From Devosia sp. LC5 (GTDB lineage Bacteria > Pseudomonadota > Alphaproteobacteria > Rhizobiales > Devosiaceae): 64,000 nucleotides of DNA. A model generated the notes under the pieces. It was given only the letters and a program-made list of their open reading frames with translations, was not told the origin of the DNA and did no database searches. A program made the position numbers and the translations under genes. Location: positions 186,001 through 250,000 of the forward strand of contig NZ_JNNO01000023.1 of NCBI RefSeq assembly GCF_000735585.1, read 5' to 3'. This document shows, in pieces, positions 8,110-18,977 of the stretch (its first letter is position 1; every line of letters begins with the position of its first letter).

Positions 8110-9393
8110 TCAGTTGAACCAGAAGGCGTAATTGAGCCAATTGGTGCCGAAGACCCGATTGGCCTCGGCAAAGCTGGCGCCATCGGCAATGGGCCCGTCC
8201 TTGAGATAAGGCAGGGCACCGGAGCCGGTGATCAGCATGACGATGTCGGTGCGCGTGGCGGTTTCGAAATAGGCCTTGAGATCAAAGCCCTGCTTGAAGC
8301 GCCAATGCGGCACCAGCAGCTTGCCATCGAGCACTTCATCGACCGTATCGAGCGTTGCCATCCAGGCATCGACGGTTTCCTGGGTGACAGGCGTGTCCGG
8401 CAGCAGCGAGGTCTGGCTTGGCGAGGGCACCAGCTCACGGTTGTCGTCGGTCTCGGCCAGGATGGCTTCCCAGTTCTGGCGGGACAATGCGGTGATCGAC
8501 TTGAGGCGGGTCAGCACGCCGGCCAGGCGGGCGGTGTCGAGGACCGGGAAATTCATCGTGTGGATGGCGGCGATGATATCGGCAATGCCGGTATCGCTCT
8601 CCGGGTCCATGAACAGCATGCCGCCGCTCGAATAGTCCTGCATGGGCAGGCCGGATTTGGGGAAGGCGCGATGCAGGTAGGCGTTAAAGAAGTCCGAGAA
8701 ATCATGGGCAAGCAGCAAATCCACCGGCGCCGCCACGACCTGTGAATAGCCGGCGAACCAGATGGCGTCGGCGCGATCGAACCCGATCGTGGTATCGACC
8801 GGTGCCGGCGTATCCCCCTTGGTCTTGCCGCCGGGCGGCGGGCCATCCGGAGCAGGAATATCGGTGAATTCGCCCATCGAGCCGATCAGCGCACCGAGCG
8901 TCTCACCCTCGCCGGCTTGTCCGTCGCCGTTGAAATCGATCCGCACCTTGAATGGATCGATGGCGATGACATAGTCACCCTCGATGCTGGCAAGGTCAAA
9001 ACCAGTGCGCGCTCGATCGAGATCATCCAGGAAATCGCCAAGGACGGTGCGCAGCCCCTCATAGGTCAGCGGTTCGGGGTTGGGATTGGCCGGGATGCTT
9101 TCGACCCCCATATTCAACCCGAGCAGCATGGCCGCGGGAGAGGTGCCGGGCGTGGTCGCGCCATACCGATAGAGATCCTGCGCCAGACCTTCATAAGCCG
9201 TGACGAATTTCAGCAAGCCAAGGGCGAAGCACCCCTCCTGGTCCGGGGCGTCGCAGGCACGGCCCGCGTCGGCGAGACCTTCGGCCGCCGTGCCGGCATA
9301 GAGATGCTCGATCAGCGCATCGCCCGCCTCCCCCGCCATGGCCGGAACAGCCAGAGCCAGAAGTGCCGCCGCCGCCAGAATATTGCGCTTCAT
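8110..9393 (-). CDS. Exported protein with EF-hand-like loop, unknown function
   Basis: A 427-residue protein with a clear signal peptide (MKRNILAAAALLALAVPAMA) and no later membrane segment, so probably periplasmic. Near residues 154-166 it has DFNGDGQAGEGETLG, an EF-hand-like calcium-binding loop (D-x-N-G-D-G...E). A proline/glycine-rich stretch follows (APDGPPPGGKTKGDTPAP). Two cysteines near the N-terminus (DACDAPDQEGC-like context) could form a disulfide. I do not recognise the family. It lies between ligA and the DUF3828-like gene on the same strand, 24 bases after ligA, and could be the middle gene of that operon. Confidence 0.7.
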   Translation of the reverse strand: MKRNILAAAALLALAVPAMAGEAGDALIEHLYAGTAAEGLADAGRACDAPDQEGCFALGLLKFVTAYEGLAQDLYRYGATTPGTSPAAMLLGLNMGVESIPANPNPEPLTYEGLRTVLGDFLDDLDRARTGFDLASIEGDYVIAIDPFKVRIDFNGDGQAGEGETLGALIGSMGEFTDIPAPDGPPPGGKTKGDTPAPVDTTIGFDRADAIWFAGYSQVVAAPVDLLLAHDFSDFFNAYLHRAFPKSGLPMQDYSSGGMLFMDPESDTGIADIIAAIHTMNFPVLDTARLAGVLTRLKSITALSRQNWEAILAETDDNRELVPSPSQTSLLPDTPVTQETVDAWMATLDTVDEVLDGKLLVPHWRFKQGFDLKAYFETATRTDIVMLITGSGALPYLKDGPIADGASFAEANRVFGTNWLNYAFWFN

Positions 9394-9417
9394 CGTCTCT
9401 CCCTTCGATGAGCCGCG

Positions 9418-11628
<2,211 letters not shown>

Positions 11629-11648
11629 TTATGCCTCGGAAAACTCGG

Positions 11649-11732
11649 AGACCTCATGGTGAGCTTGTCGAACCATGTGGTCGGGAACACTGTGCCACGA
11701 CCTCGTCCTTCGACAAGCTCAGGATGAGGTCT
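11649..11732. repeat. Palindromic intergenic repeat, family A copy 1
   Basis: Arms AGACCTCATGGTGAGCTTG / CAAGCTCAGGATGAGGTCT enclose about 45 bases. The arms also share TCGAA / TTCGA. Related copies lie at 13518-13589 and 46266-46359. It occupies the recN-ligA spacer. Confidence 0.7.
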
Positions 11733-11787
11733 ACTGAAAATCTTGCCCGCGTGGTGAGACAGTCGCGCCACACGGTTAGGGGGAGAC

Positions 11788-13458
11788 CTACCCCACTTCG
11801 CTCAATAGCTTGCTGGCGGCGGCGCGGGCTTCGTCGGTTATGCTGGCGCCGGCCAGCATGCGGGCGACTTCTTCCTTGCGGGCGGTGATGTCGAGCGGCT
11901 TGACATGGGTGCGCACGAAGGCGCCCTCCTCCACCGCCTGCTTTTCGATCAGGAGATGGCGCTGGGCGCGGGCGGCAACCTGGGGGGCGTGGGTGACGGC
12001 GAGCACCTGCACCTTGCCGGCAAGCCGCGCCAGGCGCCGGCCGATGGCGTCGGCGACGGCACCACCGACGCCGGTGTCGATTTCGTCAAAGATCAGCACG
12101 GGGGCCGAACCGCGATCAGCCAGCACCACTTTGAGGGCCAAGAGGAACCGGCTGAGTTCGCCGCCCGAGGCCACCTTGAGCAAGGGGCCGGCGGCAGTGC
12201 CGGGATTGGTCTGCACGTGGAAGGCGATCTGGTCGAAGCCAGCGGCGGCAATGCGGTGCTTGTCGACCTGATGATCAACGATGAACTTGGCCGAACCCAG
12301 CTTGAGGTCGGGCAATTCGGCGCCCACGGCCTTGCCGAGCGCGATGGCGGCCTTGGCGCGGCCTGTGCTGAGCGTTTCGGCGGCTTTGCGATAGATTTCC
12401 ATCGCCTTGGCCTCGGCTGCAGTCAGCGCCACCAGCTTGGTTTCGCCATTCTGCAGGGTTTCGAGGTCGGCCGTGTATTTGGTCAGAACCTCGATCAGCC
12501 CTTCGGGCGTCGTCTGGTGCTTGCGGGCAGCCGCGCGCAGGGAGAACAGGCGCTCCTCGACGGCTTCCAACTCGCCCGGGTCATAGGCCATTTCGCGCTT
12601 GAGCTCTTCGAGCGCTTCGCTGGTGCGGTCCAGGGCGATCAGGGATTGGTCGAGCGCGTCCACGATGGGCTGGAACTGGGTGCCGCCGCTATCGATCTTG
12701 CGCAGGAGGCGGCGCATCAGGGCGGCAAGCGCCGGCGCTGGCGCCGAGGGCCCGTTGAGGATTTCATCGGTCTCGGTGACATCGGCAGCCGATTTCTCGG
12801 CCTGCTGCAATTGCTGGCGGCGATCGGCCAATTCATCTTCTTCGCCGGGCACCAGCCTGAGCTTGCTCAATTCCTCGACGGTGTGGCGGGCATATTCCTC
12901 GGCGGCGAGCGCTTCGGCCACCAAAGCCTTCTGCTCGGCGACGGCTTCCTGCGCCTCGGTCAGCGCCTGCCAGGCGTCACGGACGGCGGCTACGGGCCTT
13001 TCCAGCTCGCCAAAGGCGTCCAGAGCCGCGCGATGGGTCGCGACATCCACCAGCGCGCGATCATCGTGCTGGCCGTGGATTTCAACGATCTGGCTGCCGA
13101 CGCGCTGCAGCAGCGCGGCAGAAACCGGCTGGTCATTGATGAAGGCGCGGGTGCGGCCATCGGCGAACTGCACGCGGCGCAGGATGATGTCTTCGTCATC
13201 GGGAATGGCATTGTCGCGCAGGGCGGCGCGCGCGGGATGGTCCTGCGCCAATTGCAGCACGGCCACCACCTGCCCGCTGTCGCAGCCAGTGCGCACCAGC
13301 GAAGCGTCGCCCCGCCCGCCCAAAGCCAGCGTCAGTGAATCGAGCAAAATGGATTTGCCGGCGCCGGTCTCACCCGTCAGCACGGTCATGCCGCCATCCA
13401 GCGCGAGATCGAGCTGATCGATCAGGACGATGTTGCGAACCGAAAGCGCGTTCAGCAT
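11788..13458 (-). CDS. recN: DNA repair protein RecN
   Basis: SMC-like ATPase for recombinational repair of double-strand breaks. The N-terminus has MLNALSVRNIVLIDQLDL and Walker A GETGAGKS; a coiled-coil mid-region (about 160-360) follows; the C-terminus has the ABC-type signature in VASGGELSRFLLALK, Walker B in PVLIFDEIDTGVGG and the AVTHAPQVAARA switch. ATG 13458 matches the conserved N-terminus and leaves out an implausible 21-residue extension to 13521 that runs into a repeat. The length is 556 residues. It lies between bamD and ligA, the order common in Hyphomicrobiales. Confidence 0.95.
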   Translation of the reverse strand: MLNALSVRNIVLIDQLDLALDGGMTVLTGETGAGKSILLDSLTLALGGRGDASLVRTGCDSGQVVAVLQLAQDHPARAALRDNAIPDDEDIILRRVQFADGRTRAFINDQPVSAALLQRVGSQIVEIHGQHDDRALVDVATHRAALDAFGELERPVAAVRDAWQALTEAQEAVAEQKALVAEALAAEEYARHTVEELSKLRLVPGEEDELADRRQQLQQAEKSAADVTETDEILNGPSAPAPALAALMRRLLRKIDSGGTQFQPIVDALDQSLIALDRTSEALEELKREMAYDPGELEAVEERLFSLRAAARKHQTTPEGLIEVLTKYTADLETLQNGETKLVALTAAEAKAMEIYRKAAETLSTGRAKAAIALGKAVGAELPDLKLGSAKFIVDHQVDKHRIAAAGFDQIAFHVQTNPGTAAGPLLKVASGGELSRFLLALKVVLADRGSAPVLIFDEIDTGVGGAVADAIGRRLARLAGKVQVLAVTHAPQVAARAQRHLLIEKQAVEEGAFVRTHVKPLDITARKEEVARMLAGASITDEARAAASKLLSEVG

Positions 13459-13517
13459 GCGCGGACTAGTCCCTAAGACGCCAGAACATCGAGCGGCAAC
13501 AGCTTCACCAAGTGCCC

Positions 13518-13589
13518 CCATGATGAGCCCGTCGAACCACGGACTCTGGTAGCACGACCGCGTCCCTCAACAAGCTCGGGATGAGGTCT
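13518..13589. repeat. Degenerate palindromic repeat, family A copy 2
   Basis: The left arm keeps ATGATGAGC-CCGTCGAACCA and the right arm CCTCAACAAGCTC-GGGATGAGGTCT, clearly related to the copies at 11649-11732 and 46266-46359 but with several substitutions and no AGACC at its left edge. It sits between recN and bamD. Confidence 0.55.
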
Positions 13590-13611
13590 ACTTCAACTTT
13601 TGCCCCGATTT

Positions 13612-13650
13612 CTACAATAGAAGAAGGCGCGCCAGCAAGCTAGCGCGCCT
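13612..13650 (-). terminator. Terminator hairpin after bamD
   Basis: AAGGCGCG (13643-13650 on the minus strand) pairs with CGCGCCTT (13623-13630) around a 12-base loop and is followed by CTTCTATTG, a moderately T-rich tail. It lies 26 bases past the bamD stop. Confidence 0.5.
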
Positions 13651-13675
13651 TGGAACAAAATAGCAACATTTATTA

Positions 13676-14521
13676 TTAGCGGCGGACAGCGGCCAGCCAG
13701 CTACCAGTGTTCATCTCGGGCGCCAGGCCCTGCTTGCCCAGCAATGCGAAGGCCTGCTGATACCAGGTGCTGGACGGATAATTGTGGCCCAGCACGGCGG
13801 CGGCAGTCTTGGCCTCGTTGACCAGGCCGAGCAGCAGATAGCCCTCGGTCAGGCGATACAGCGCTTCCTCGATATGTGTCGAGGTCTGGTATTGCTCGAC
13901 AACCGTACGGAAGCGGTTGATGCCGGCCAGATATTGACCATTGCCCAGATAATAGCGGCCAACCGACATTTCCTTGCCAGCGAGCTGGTCAAAGGCCACC
14001 AGCAGCTTTTCCTTGGCATCCTGGGCATATTCGGACTTGGGATAGTTCGAGATGATCAGGTTGTAGGTGTCGATGGCGTCACGCGACAATTGCTGGTCGC
14101 GGGTAATGTCCTTGATCTGGCCGAAATAGGAATTGCCCTTGAGATAGAGCACATAGGCCACGTCCTTGCCGTTCGGATAAATGGCGAGGAAACGGTCAGC
14201 GGCAAGGATGGCTTCGGAGAACCGGCCGATTCGGTAGTTCGCGTAGACCACCATCAGCTTGGCTTTTTCGCTCAGAGCCGAGGTGGGGTGCTGACGCTCT
14301 AGCTTTTCGAGATGCCCGATGGCCGTGACATAGCGCTGCTGATCCATGTTATCGAGCGCCTGCTGATACAGCGCCTCGGCCGGAATGATCGGCTCTTCCC
14401 GGGCCTTGGGCGGCCCAAACAGGTTCATGCCCGAGCAGCCGGCGAGCACCAGGACCAGAAAGCCAAGTGTCAAGAACCGGGCGGCCCGGCTGGTGAAACC
14501 ACCAATAGCATCAACTGTCAC
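13676..14521 (-). CDS. bamD: Outer-membrane assembly lipoprotein BamD
   Basis: Lipoprotein of the beta-barrel assembly machine that inserts outer-membrane proteins. The N-terminus is a lipoprotein signal with the lipobox LVLAGC; the mature protein carries tetratricopeptide-like repeats (ALYQQALDNMDQQRYVTAIGHLEKL, SEAILAADRFLAIYP, AIDTYNLIISNYP), the YfiO/BamD pattern. I take GTG 14521 as the start, since it places the lipidated Cys at residue 29 and has a GGGG element upstream; a longer start at 14596 would give an unusually long leader. It follows lpxC on the same strand, so envelope-building genes are grouped. Confidence 0.9.
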   Translation of the reverse strand: MTVDAIGGFTSRAARFLTLGFLVLVLAGCSGMNLFGPPKAREEPIIPAEALYQQALDNMDQQRYVTAIGHLEKLERQHPTSALSEKAKLMVVYANYRIGRFSEAILAADRFLAIYPNGKDVAYVLYLKGNSYFGQIKDITRDQQLSRDAIDTYNLIISNYPKSEYAQDAKEKLLVAFDQLAGKEMSVGRYYLGNGQYLAGINRFRTVVEQYQTSTHIEEALYRLTEGYLLLGLVNEAKTAAAVLGHNYPSSTWYQQAFALLGKQGLAPEMNTGSWLAAVRR

Positions 14522-14610
14522 GAACTGCCCCGTCTCTATCAGGAAACCGCTATGTGCGGCGTAGTTAGCAAATGGTTCAAAACTGTGGCGCTGCAACTGA
14601 CCCCACCGGG

Positions 14611-15567
14611 TCAGCGCACGGACCGCAAGTAGTGATTGATCTCTAACCCATCAGGCTGATCGTCGAAAGCCTCGAATTCGAGCGGCAAATCTTCCGCACT
14701 GACGATTTCATAATTGGCTTCGCTGGAAAACAGCCCCGTCAACACATGTGCGTTAAGAGCGTGACCGCCTTTATAGGAGCGGAACCGGCCCCAGATGGGC
14801 AGGCCACCCAGCGACAGGTCCCCGATAGCGTCGAGCAGCTTGTGGCGCACGAATTCGTCTTCGTAGCGCAAGCCGCCCGGATTGAGGATACGGTCTTCGT
14901 GCAGCGTGATGGAATTGTCGAGGCTGGAACCCAGGGCGTAGCCGGCCTGGCGCAGGATCTTGGCATCCCGCACGAAGCCAAAGGTGCGGGCGCGCGAAAT
15001 GTCTTCGTAATAGCGGCGCGGCGTCCAATCGAAGATCATCCGCTGGCGGCCGATGACCTTGGAGTCGAAATCGATCTCGAGATCGAACGAGCGGCCATTA
15101 TAGGGCTCGAGCGCGGCGAACGCGTCATTGTTGCGCACGGTAACGGCGCGCATGATCTTGAGGAACTTGCGCTGCGCCGGCTGGATTTCGAGGCCCACCT
15201 GCAGGATGGCATCGGCAAACGGGCGCGCGCTGCCATCCAGAATCGGGCATTCCCCGCCATCGAGCGTGATCAGCGCATTGTCGACGCCCATGCCCGACAG
15301 GGCGGAGGTCACATGCTCGATCGTGGCGACGCTCATGCTGTCGCCCAGATCGAGCGTAGTGCACAGGGTGGTGCGCGAAATACGCGCGAAATGCACGAGA
15401 ACAGGCCGTGTCGTGCGGCCTTCGCCCAGTTCGCGGCAGATCAGCAGACCGCTATCGGGCGCGGCCGGGCCGAGCGTGAGGGTAACGGGTTGCGCGCTAT
15501 GAACACCATAGCCCGCGAACGAGATCGGCGCCGCTAGGGTACGCTGGCGCGTGGTTAGTTTTGACAT
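14611..15567 (-). CDS. lpxC: UDP-3-O-acyl-N-acetylglucosamine deacetylase LpxC
   Basis: Zinc amidase catalysing the committed step of lipid A synthesis. Zinc ligands and catalytic residues are visible: His in TIEHVTSALSGMGVDNA, the HKLLDAIGD motif, and the catalytic His in KGGHALNAHVL. Two-fold repeated alpha/beta domains and the length of 318 residues are normal. ATG 15567 (MSKLTTRQRTLAAPI) opens the conserved N-terminus; the longer open frame to 15654 would run into the ftsZ terminator. LpxC supply is balanced against division-wall synthesis in many bacteria, which fits its place after ftsZ. Confidence 0.96.
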   Translation of the reverse strand: MSKLTTRQRTLAAPISFAGYGVHSAQPVTLTLGPAAPDSGLLICRELGEGRTTRPVLVHFARISRTTLCTTLDLGDSMSVATIEHVTSALSGMGVDNALITLDGGECPILDGSARPFADAILQVGLEIQPAQRKFLKIMRAVTVRNNDAFAALEPYNGRSFDLEIDFDSKVIGRQRMIFDWTPRRYYEDISRARTFGFVRDAKILRQAGYALGSSLDNSITLHEDRILNPGGLRYEDEFVRHKLLDAIGDLSLGGLPIWGRFRSYKGGHALNAHVLTGLFSSEANYEIVSAEDLPLEFEAFDDQPDGLEINHYLRSVR

Positions 15568-15618
15568 GCTTGAAGTTACTCCGACCCAAGCCCTGGGACG
15601 ACTGGCTACTCTATTATC

Positions 15619-15651
15619 CAAAAAAAACTCGGTGCGGAAGCCGCACCGAGT
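15619..15651 (-). terminator. Strong Rho-independent terminator between ftsZ and lpxC
   Basis: On the minus strand ACTCGGTGCGG (15641-15651) pairs perfectly with CCGCACCGAGT (15627-15637) around a three-base loop, followed by eight consecutive T. It lies 29 bases after the ftsZ stop and 52 bases before lpxC, so lpxC must either read through or use its own promoter in that short gap. Confidence 0.9.
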
Positions 15652-15679
15652 CACGTTTCACGAGTCCGTAAGCGGAGTG

Positions 15680-17350
15680 TTAACCGTGCTTTCGGAGGAA
15701 TGCTGGAATTTCAAGGTGTTCTTTCTGTGGCGCCGGGGCCGGTTGGCGGCCATGCAGGTCAAGACGCCCCTGGGCCCCTTCGGCCGGCGGGGAAACCCGC
15801 GAAGTCCTTGCCGGACCGGCCTCAATCGCGCTGCGGGCAGCCGCATCATCGGCGCTGGAATAGGCAGTTTCGTCACGTTCTACCGGCTGGGACTGGCCCA
15901 GATTGAGCCCGACATTGGAGGCCAGGCGCTTGAACAGTGCACGGGCATTGCGCGGCTCGGTGTCAGGACGTTCCTGCTCCTGCTGTGTCCGGCGCGCAAC
16001 AACCGGCAGCTCTTCAGTGCGCGGCATGCGGCGCTGGCCATCGGGACGGGCAGCGTGAGAAGGCACATAAACACTGGGCACGGGCTCGTCCTGCACCATG
16101 GCAGGCTCATCCGCATCATGGATCGAGTCGGCGGCCGGAATATAGGGCTCAACGAAAACGCCATCGTCTTCATGGCCATGGCTCGGCGTGGGATTGTCGA
16201 ACGTGATGGCTTCGGCGACGGCCGCCTCGACCTGATGCTCGATAGCCTCGCTGGTCGTCGGCGCAGGGGTCGCAACAGCAGCGCGTTCGGCGGCGACACG
16301 GGTCGGCTCAACCGGGACATGGCGGCGCACTTCGAGCGGGGTGCGCGAAGCATGCGACTTGGCCGGCTCTAAAGCCTGCACCATGGTCGCGTCGGTGCCG
16401 GTGGCCACAACGGCAACACGGATCGTGCCGGTGAGGTTCGGATCGAAGGTAGCGCCCAGGATGATATTGCAATCCACATCGACTTCCTCGCGGACGCGGC
16501 TGGCCGCTTCGTCGACTTCATAAAGCGTCAGGTCAGGACCGCCGGTAATGGAAATCAGCAGACCGCGCGCACCCTGCATCGACACGTCATCGAGCAGCGG
16601 ATTGGCAATGGCAGCTTCCGCGGCGTGGCGGGCACGATCTTCGCCCGAGGCTTCGCCAGTCCCCATCATCGCCTTGCCCATGCCACGCATCACGGCACGC
16701 ACGTCGGCAAAGTCGAGGTTGATCAGGCCTTCCTTGACCATCAGATCGGTGATGCAGGCAACACCGGAGAACAGCACCTGGTCGGCCATCGCGAAAGCGT
16801 CGGCGAAGGTGGTCTTCTCGTTGGCAACGCGGAACAGGTTCTGGTTGGGAATAACGATCAGCGTATCGACATGGCGATGCAGCTCATCAATGCCATCATC
16901 GGCCAGACGCGTGCGACGGTTGCCCTCGAAGTTGAAGGGCTTGGTGACGACACCAACCGTCAGAATGCCTTGCTCGCGCGCAGCCCGAGCCACAACGGGC
17001 GCAGCGCCAGTACCCGTACCACCGCCCATGCCGCAGGTGATGAACACCATATGAGAGCCGGAAAGGTGGTCGTTGATCTCGTCCCAGCTCTCTTCGGCTG
17101 CAGCGCGACCCACTTCGGGGTGCGAACCGGCGCCCAGGCCCTCGGTGACACCGACGCCGAGCTGGATGATGCGCTGCGCCTTGGACAGGGCCAGGGCTTG
17201 AGCATCGGTATTGGCGACGACGAAATCCACGCCATCAAGACCGGACTCGATCATGTTGTTGACGGCGTTGCCGCCACCACCGCCAACACCGAATACGGTG
17301 ATGCGGGGCTTGAGTTCCTGAATATCCGGGATGGTGAGGTTGATGGTCAT
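15680..17350 (-). CDS. ftsZ: Cell division protein FtsZ
   Basis: Tubulin-like GTPase forming the division ring. The GTP-binding tubulin signature [10 protein letters not shown] is at residues 109-118, and the T7 catalytic loop appears as [11 protein letters not shown]. After the globular part (about 1-320) comes a long disordered Pro/Glu/Ala-rich linker typical of alphaproteobacteria, ending in the conserved C-terminal peptide [10 protein letters not shown] that binds FtsA and other partners. ATG 17350 ([10 protein letters not shown]) has GAGG seven bases upstream. The length is 556 residues. Unusually, ftsA is not directly upstream: three opposite-strand genes intervene. Confidence 0.97.
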   Translation of the reverse strand: MTINLTIPDIQELKPRITVFGVGGGGGNAVNNMIESGLDGVDFVVANTDAQALALSKAQRIIQLGVGVTEGLGAGSHPEVGRAAAEESWDEINDHLSGSHMVFITCGMGGGTGTGAAPVVARAAREQGILTVGVVTKPFNFEGNRRTRLADDGIDELHRHVDTLIVIPNQNLFRVANEKTTFADAFAMADQVLFSGVACITDLMVKEGLINLDFADVRAVMRGMGKAMMGTGEASGEDRARHAAEAAIANPLLDDVSMQGARGLLISITGGPDLTLYEVDEAASRVREEVDVDCNIILGATFDPNLTGTIRVAVVATGTDATMVQALEPAKSHASRTPLEVRRHVPVEPTRVAAERAAVATPAPTTSEAIEHQVEAAVAEAITFDNPTPSHGHEDDGVFVEPYIPAADSIHDADEPAMVQDEPVPSVYVPSHAARPDGQRRMPRTEELPVVARRTQQEQERPDTEPRNARALFKRLASNVGLNLGQSQPVERDETAYSSADDAAARSAIEAGPARTSRVSPPAEGAQGRLDLHGRQPAPAPQKEHLEIPAFLRKHG

Positions 17351-17398
17351 GGATGGCCTCATAGTGGCTTGATTGGTTAAGGTTTACCCCCCAATTCG

Positions 17399-17413
17399 TT
17401 AACCGCGTCCTAA
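17399..17413. promoter_or_regulatory. Possible CtrA site upstream of ftsZ
   Basis: TTAA-N7-CTAA differs by one base from the CtrA consensus TTAA-N7-TTAA and lies 49 bases before the ftsZ start; further single TTAAC/GTTAA elements occur at 17376-17380, 17430-17435 and 17480-17486. CtrA control of ftsZ is known in Caulobacter. Short AT-rich motifs arise by chance, so this is a weak call. Confidence 0.3.
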
Positions 17414-17505
17414 CAATTGTCTCACCGGTGTTAACGTGATCGCAAAATGCGACACCAACCATTCCGCCATTGCAGAGTTGTTAACCACGCCGGCCCGGCG
17501 GCCGG

Positions 17506-17547
17506 TTGACACACATAACCAATCAGATCTATAACATAACGGTTATG
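17506..17547 (+). promoter_or_regulatory. Sigma70-type promoter of the VOC gene with overlapping palindrome
   Basis: TTGACA (17506-17511), an 18-base spacer and TATAAC (17530-17535) form a near-consensus promoter. The palindrome CATAAC-G-GTTATG (17535-17547) covers the expected transcription start and could be a repressor operator. The VOC start codon follows 18 bases later. Confidence 0.6.
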
Positions 17548-17564
17548 CAATGAGGAGACTGCAA

Positions 17565-18026
17565 ATGACCGACATCATGCCCTGCCTGTGGTTTGATAAT
17601 CGCATTGATGAAGCTATCGAATTTTACACCAGCACCTTCAAATCGGCCAAGGTGCACGAGGTGACCCACCAGGACCCCAATGGCCCCGCCTTCACCGCCG
17701 TGATCGAGCTGGAGGGGTACAAATTCATGCTGCTCAATGGCGGCCCGCAGTTCAAATTCACCGAAGCCGTCTCGTTCATGATCAATGTCGATGGGCAGGA
17801 CGAGGTCGACTATTTCTGGGATCGCCTGACCGCCGATGGCGGCGCGGAGAGCCAGTGCGGCTGGTGCAAGGACAAGTTCGGCCTGTCCTGGCAGGTCGTG
17901 CCCAAGCAGATCTATGAGACCGTCCTGGGCAAGGACCCGGCCGGCTCGCAGCGGGCGATGCAGGCCATGCTCAAGATGGGCAAGCTGATCGTTGCCGACC
18001 TGCAGAAGGCCTATGCGGGCGCATAG
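17565..18026 (+). CDS. VOC-superfamily (PhnB/3-demethylubiquinone methyltransferase-like) protein
   Basis: A 153-residue vicinal-oxygen-chelate protein of the PhnB-like type. Typical elements are the opening MPCLWFDNRIDEAIEFYTSTF, the LEGYKFMLLNGGPQFKF strand with FTEAVSFMI, the VDYFWDRLTADGG block, the CGWCKDKFGLSWQVVP motif and the final AMLKMGKLIVADLQKAY helix. These proteins are often annotated as 3-demethylubiquinone-9 methyltransferase, but no SAM-binding domain is present. ATG 17565 has GAGGAG nine bases upstream. It is the first of three plus-strand genes inserted between ftsA and ftsZ. Confidence 0.85.
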   Translation: MTDIMPCLWFDNRIDEAIEFYTSTFKSAKVHEVTHQDPNGPAFTAVIELEGYKFMLLNGGPQFKFTEAVSFMINVDGQDEVDYFWDRLTADGGAESQCGWCKDKFGLSWQVVPKQIYETVLGKDPAGSQRAMQAMLKMGKLIVADLQKAYAGA

Positions 18027-18082
18027 ACCGAATTGCCTCTGCTGTCGCGATATGGTCCTTTGCCGCAAACGGGGAGAGGACA

Positions 18083-18886
18083 ATGGACCAGCACGAGCTG
18101 ATCGCGGCTGTTAAGGAAGCAATGACAGGCAAGGAGGCCATTCGTGGGCTCTTTCTGGCCGGCAGCTATGGAAGGGGAACGGCGGACGCCTGGAGCGATG
18201 TCGATCTGGTCGCGCTGGTCGAGCCGGAACACCATGCGACTGTTGCTGCCGATTGGCGGCAGACGCTGGATGCGATCACCCCGATCGTGTTCTGGCAGGA
18301 ATTGCCACGCGGCGGCCTGCTGCTCAATGCGGTGTCCGAAGAATGGCTGCGCTGCGACATGAGTATCGTGGCGCCCGACAATTTCGGCCGGCGGGCCAAG
18401 AACACGGTCAAGCCGCTGGTCGACCGCGACGGGCGCTATGACGGCCTGCCCGATGCGCTGCCGCTCAGGCAGCCGGACAAGGGCACGGTCAACTATCTCA
18501 TCCATGAATTCATTCGCATGCTGGGGCTGATGCCCGTCGGCGCAGGAAGGGGTGAATATGTAACCATGGTGCTGGGCGTCAGCATGATGCGCGACCATCT
18601 GACGACATTGCTGATGCAGGACGTGACCAATCCCGACCCGGGCGGCATCCTGCATCAATCGACGCTGCTTTCGGCCGAGGACATGGCCCTGCTCAAGTCC
18701 CTGCCCTATCCCAGGCCGGAGCGTGATGCGGTGATCGCGGCCAATTACGCCATTGCGCGGGAGTTCATGCCGCGGGCCCGGGCGATGGCCAAGCGGCTGG
18801 ATATCGCGTGGCCGGAGGCGTTTGAAGCGGCGACGCGCAAGCGGTTGGCCGCGACGCTGGGGGATGAGGCCGGGCGGGCTTGGTAG
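18083..18886 (+). CDS. Nucleotidyltransferase-domain protein, aminoglycoside-adenylyltransferase-like
   Basis: A 267-residue protein with the polymerase-beta-like nucleotidyltransferase signature GSYGRGTADAWSDVDLVALV near residues 27-46 (G-S...D-x-D). A helical C-terminal region follows (TVNYLIHEFIRML), as in lincosamide or streptomycin nucleotidyltransferases and in many uncharacterised relatives. A second catalytic Asp may lie in LRCDMSIV. A resistance role is not shown by the sequence. It lies 57 bases after the VOC gene and may share its promoter. Confidence 0.78.
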   Translation: MDQHELIAAVKEAMTGKEAIRGLFLAGSYGRGTADAWSDVDLVALVEPEHHATVAADWRQTLDAITPIVFWQELPRGGLLLNAVSEEWLRCDMSIVAPDNFGRRAKNTVKPLVDRDGRYDGLPDALPLRQPDKGTVNYLIHEFIRMLGLMPVGAGRGEYVTMVLGVSMMRDHLTTLLMQDVTNPDPGGILHQSTLLSAEDMALLKSLPYPRPERDAVIAANYAIAREFMPRARAMAKRLDIAWPEAFEAATRKRLAATLGDEAGRAW

Positions 18887-18916
18887 TCACTTGGAAAAAC
18901 GCCTGCCCCCGGTTGC

Positions 18917-18960
18917 ATCATTCGCCTCTGGCATAAAAAATAGTGTGCCACGCGAATGAT
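18917..18960. promoter_or_regulatory. Nested inverted repeat upstream of the glutamate-receptor-like gene
   Basis: Outer arms ATCATTCGC (18917-18925) and GCGAATGAT (18952-18960) are perfectly complementary, and inner arms TGGCA (18929-18933) and TGCCA (18946-18950) extend the pairing to 14 base pairs with a small asymmetric loop. It ends 17 bases before the start codon of the 18978 gene and could be a DNA operator or an mRNA leader hairpin. Confidence 0.45.
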
Positions 18961-18977
18961 ATGGGGAGACCATCGGG

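Noticed and set aside
11905-13338. A 477-codon open frame on the plus strand
   Set aside because: Antisense to recN; no family features.
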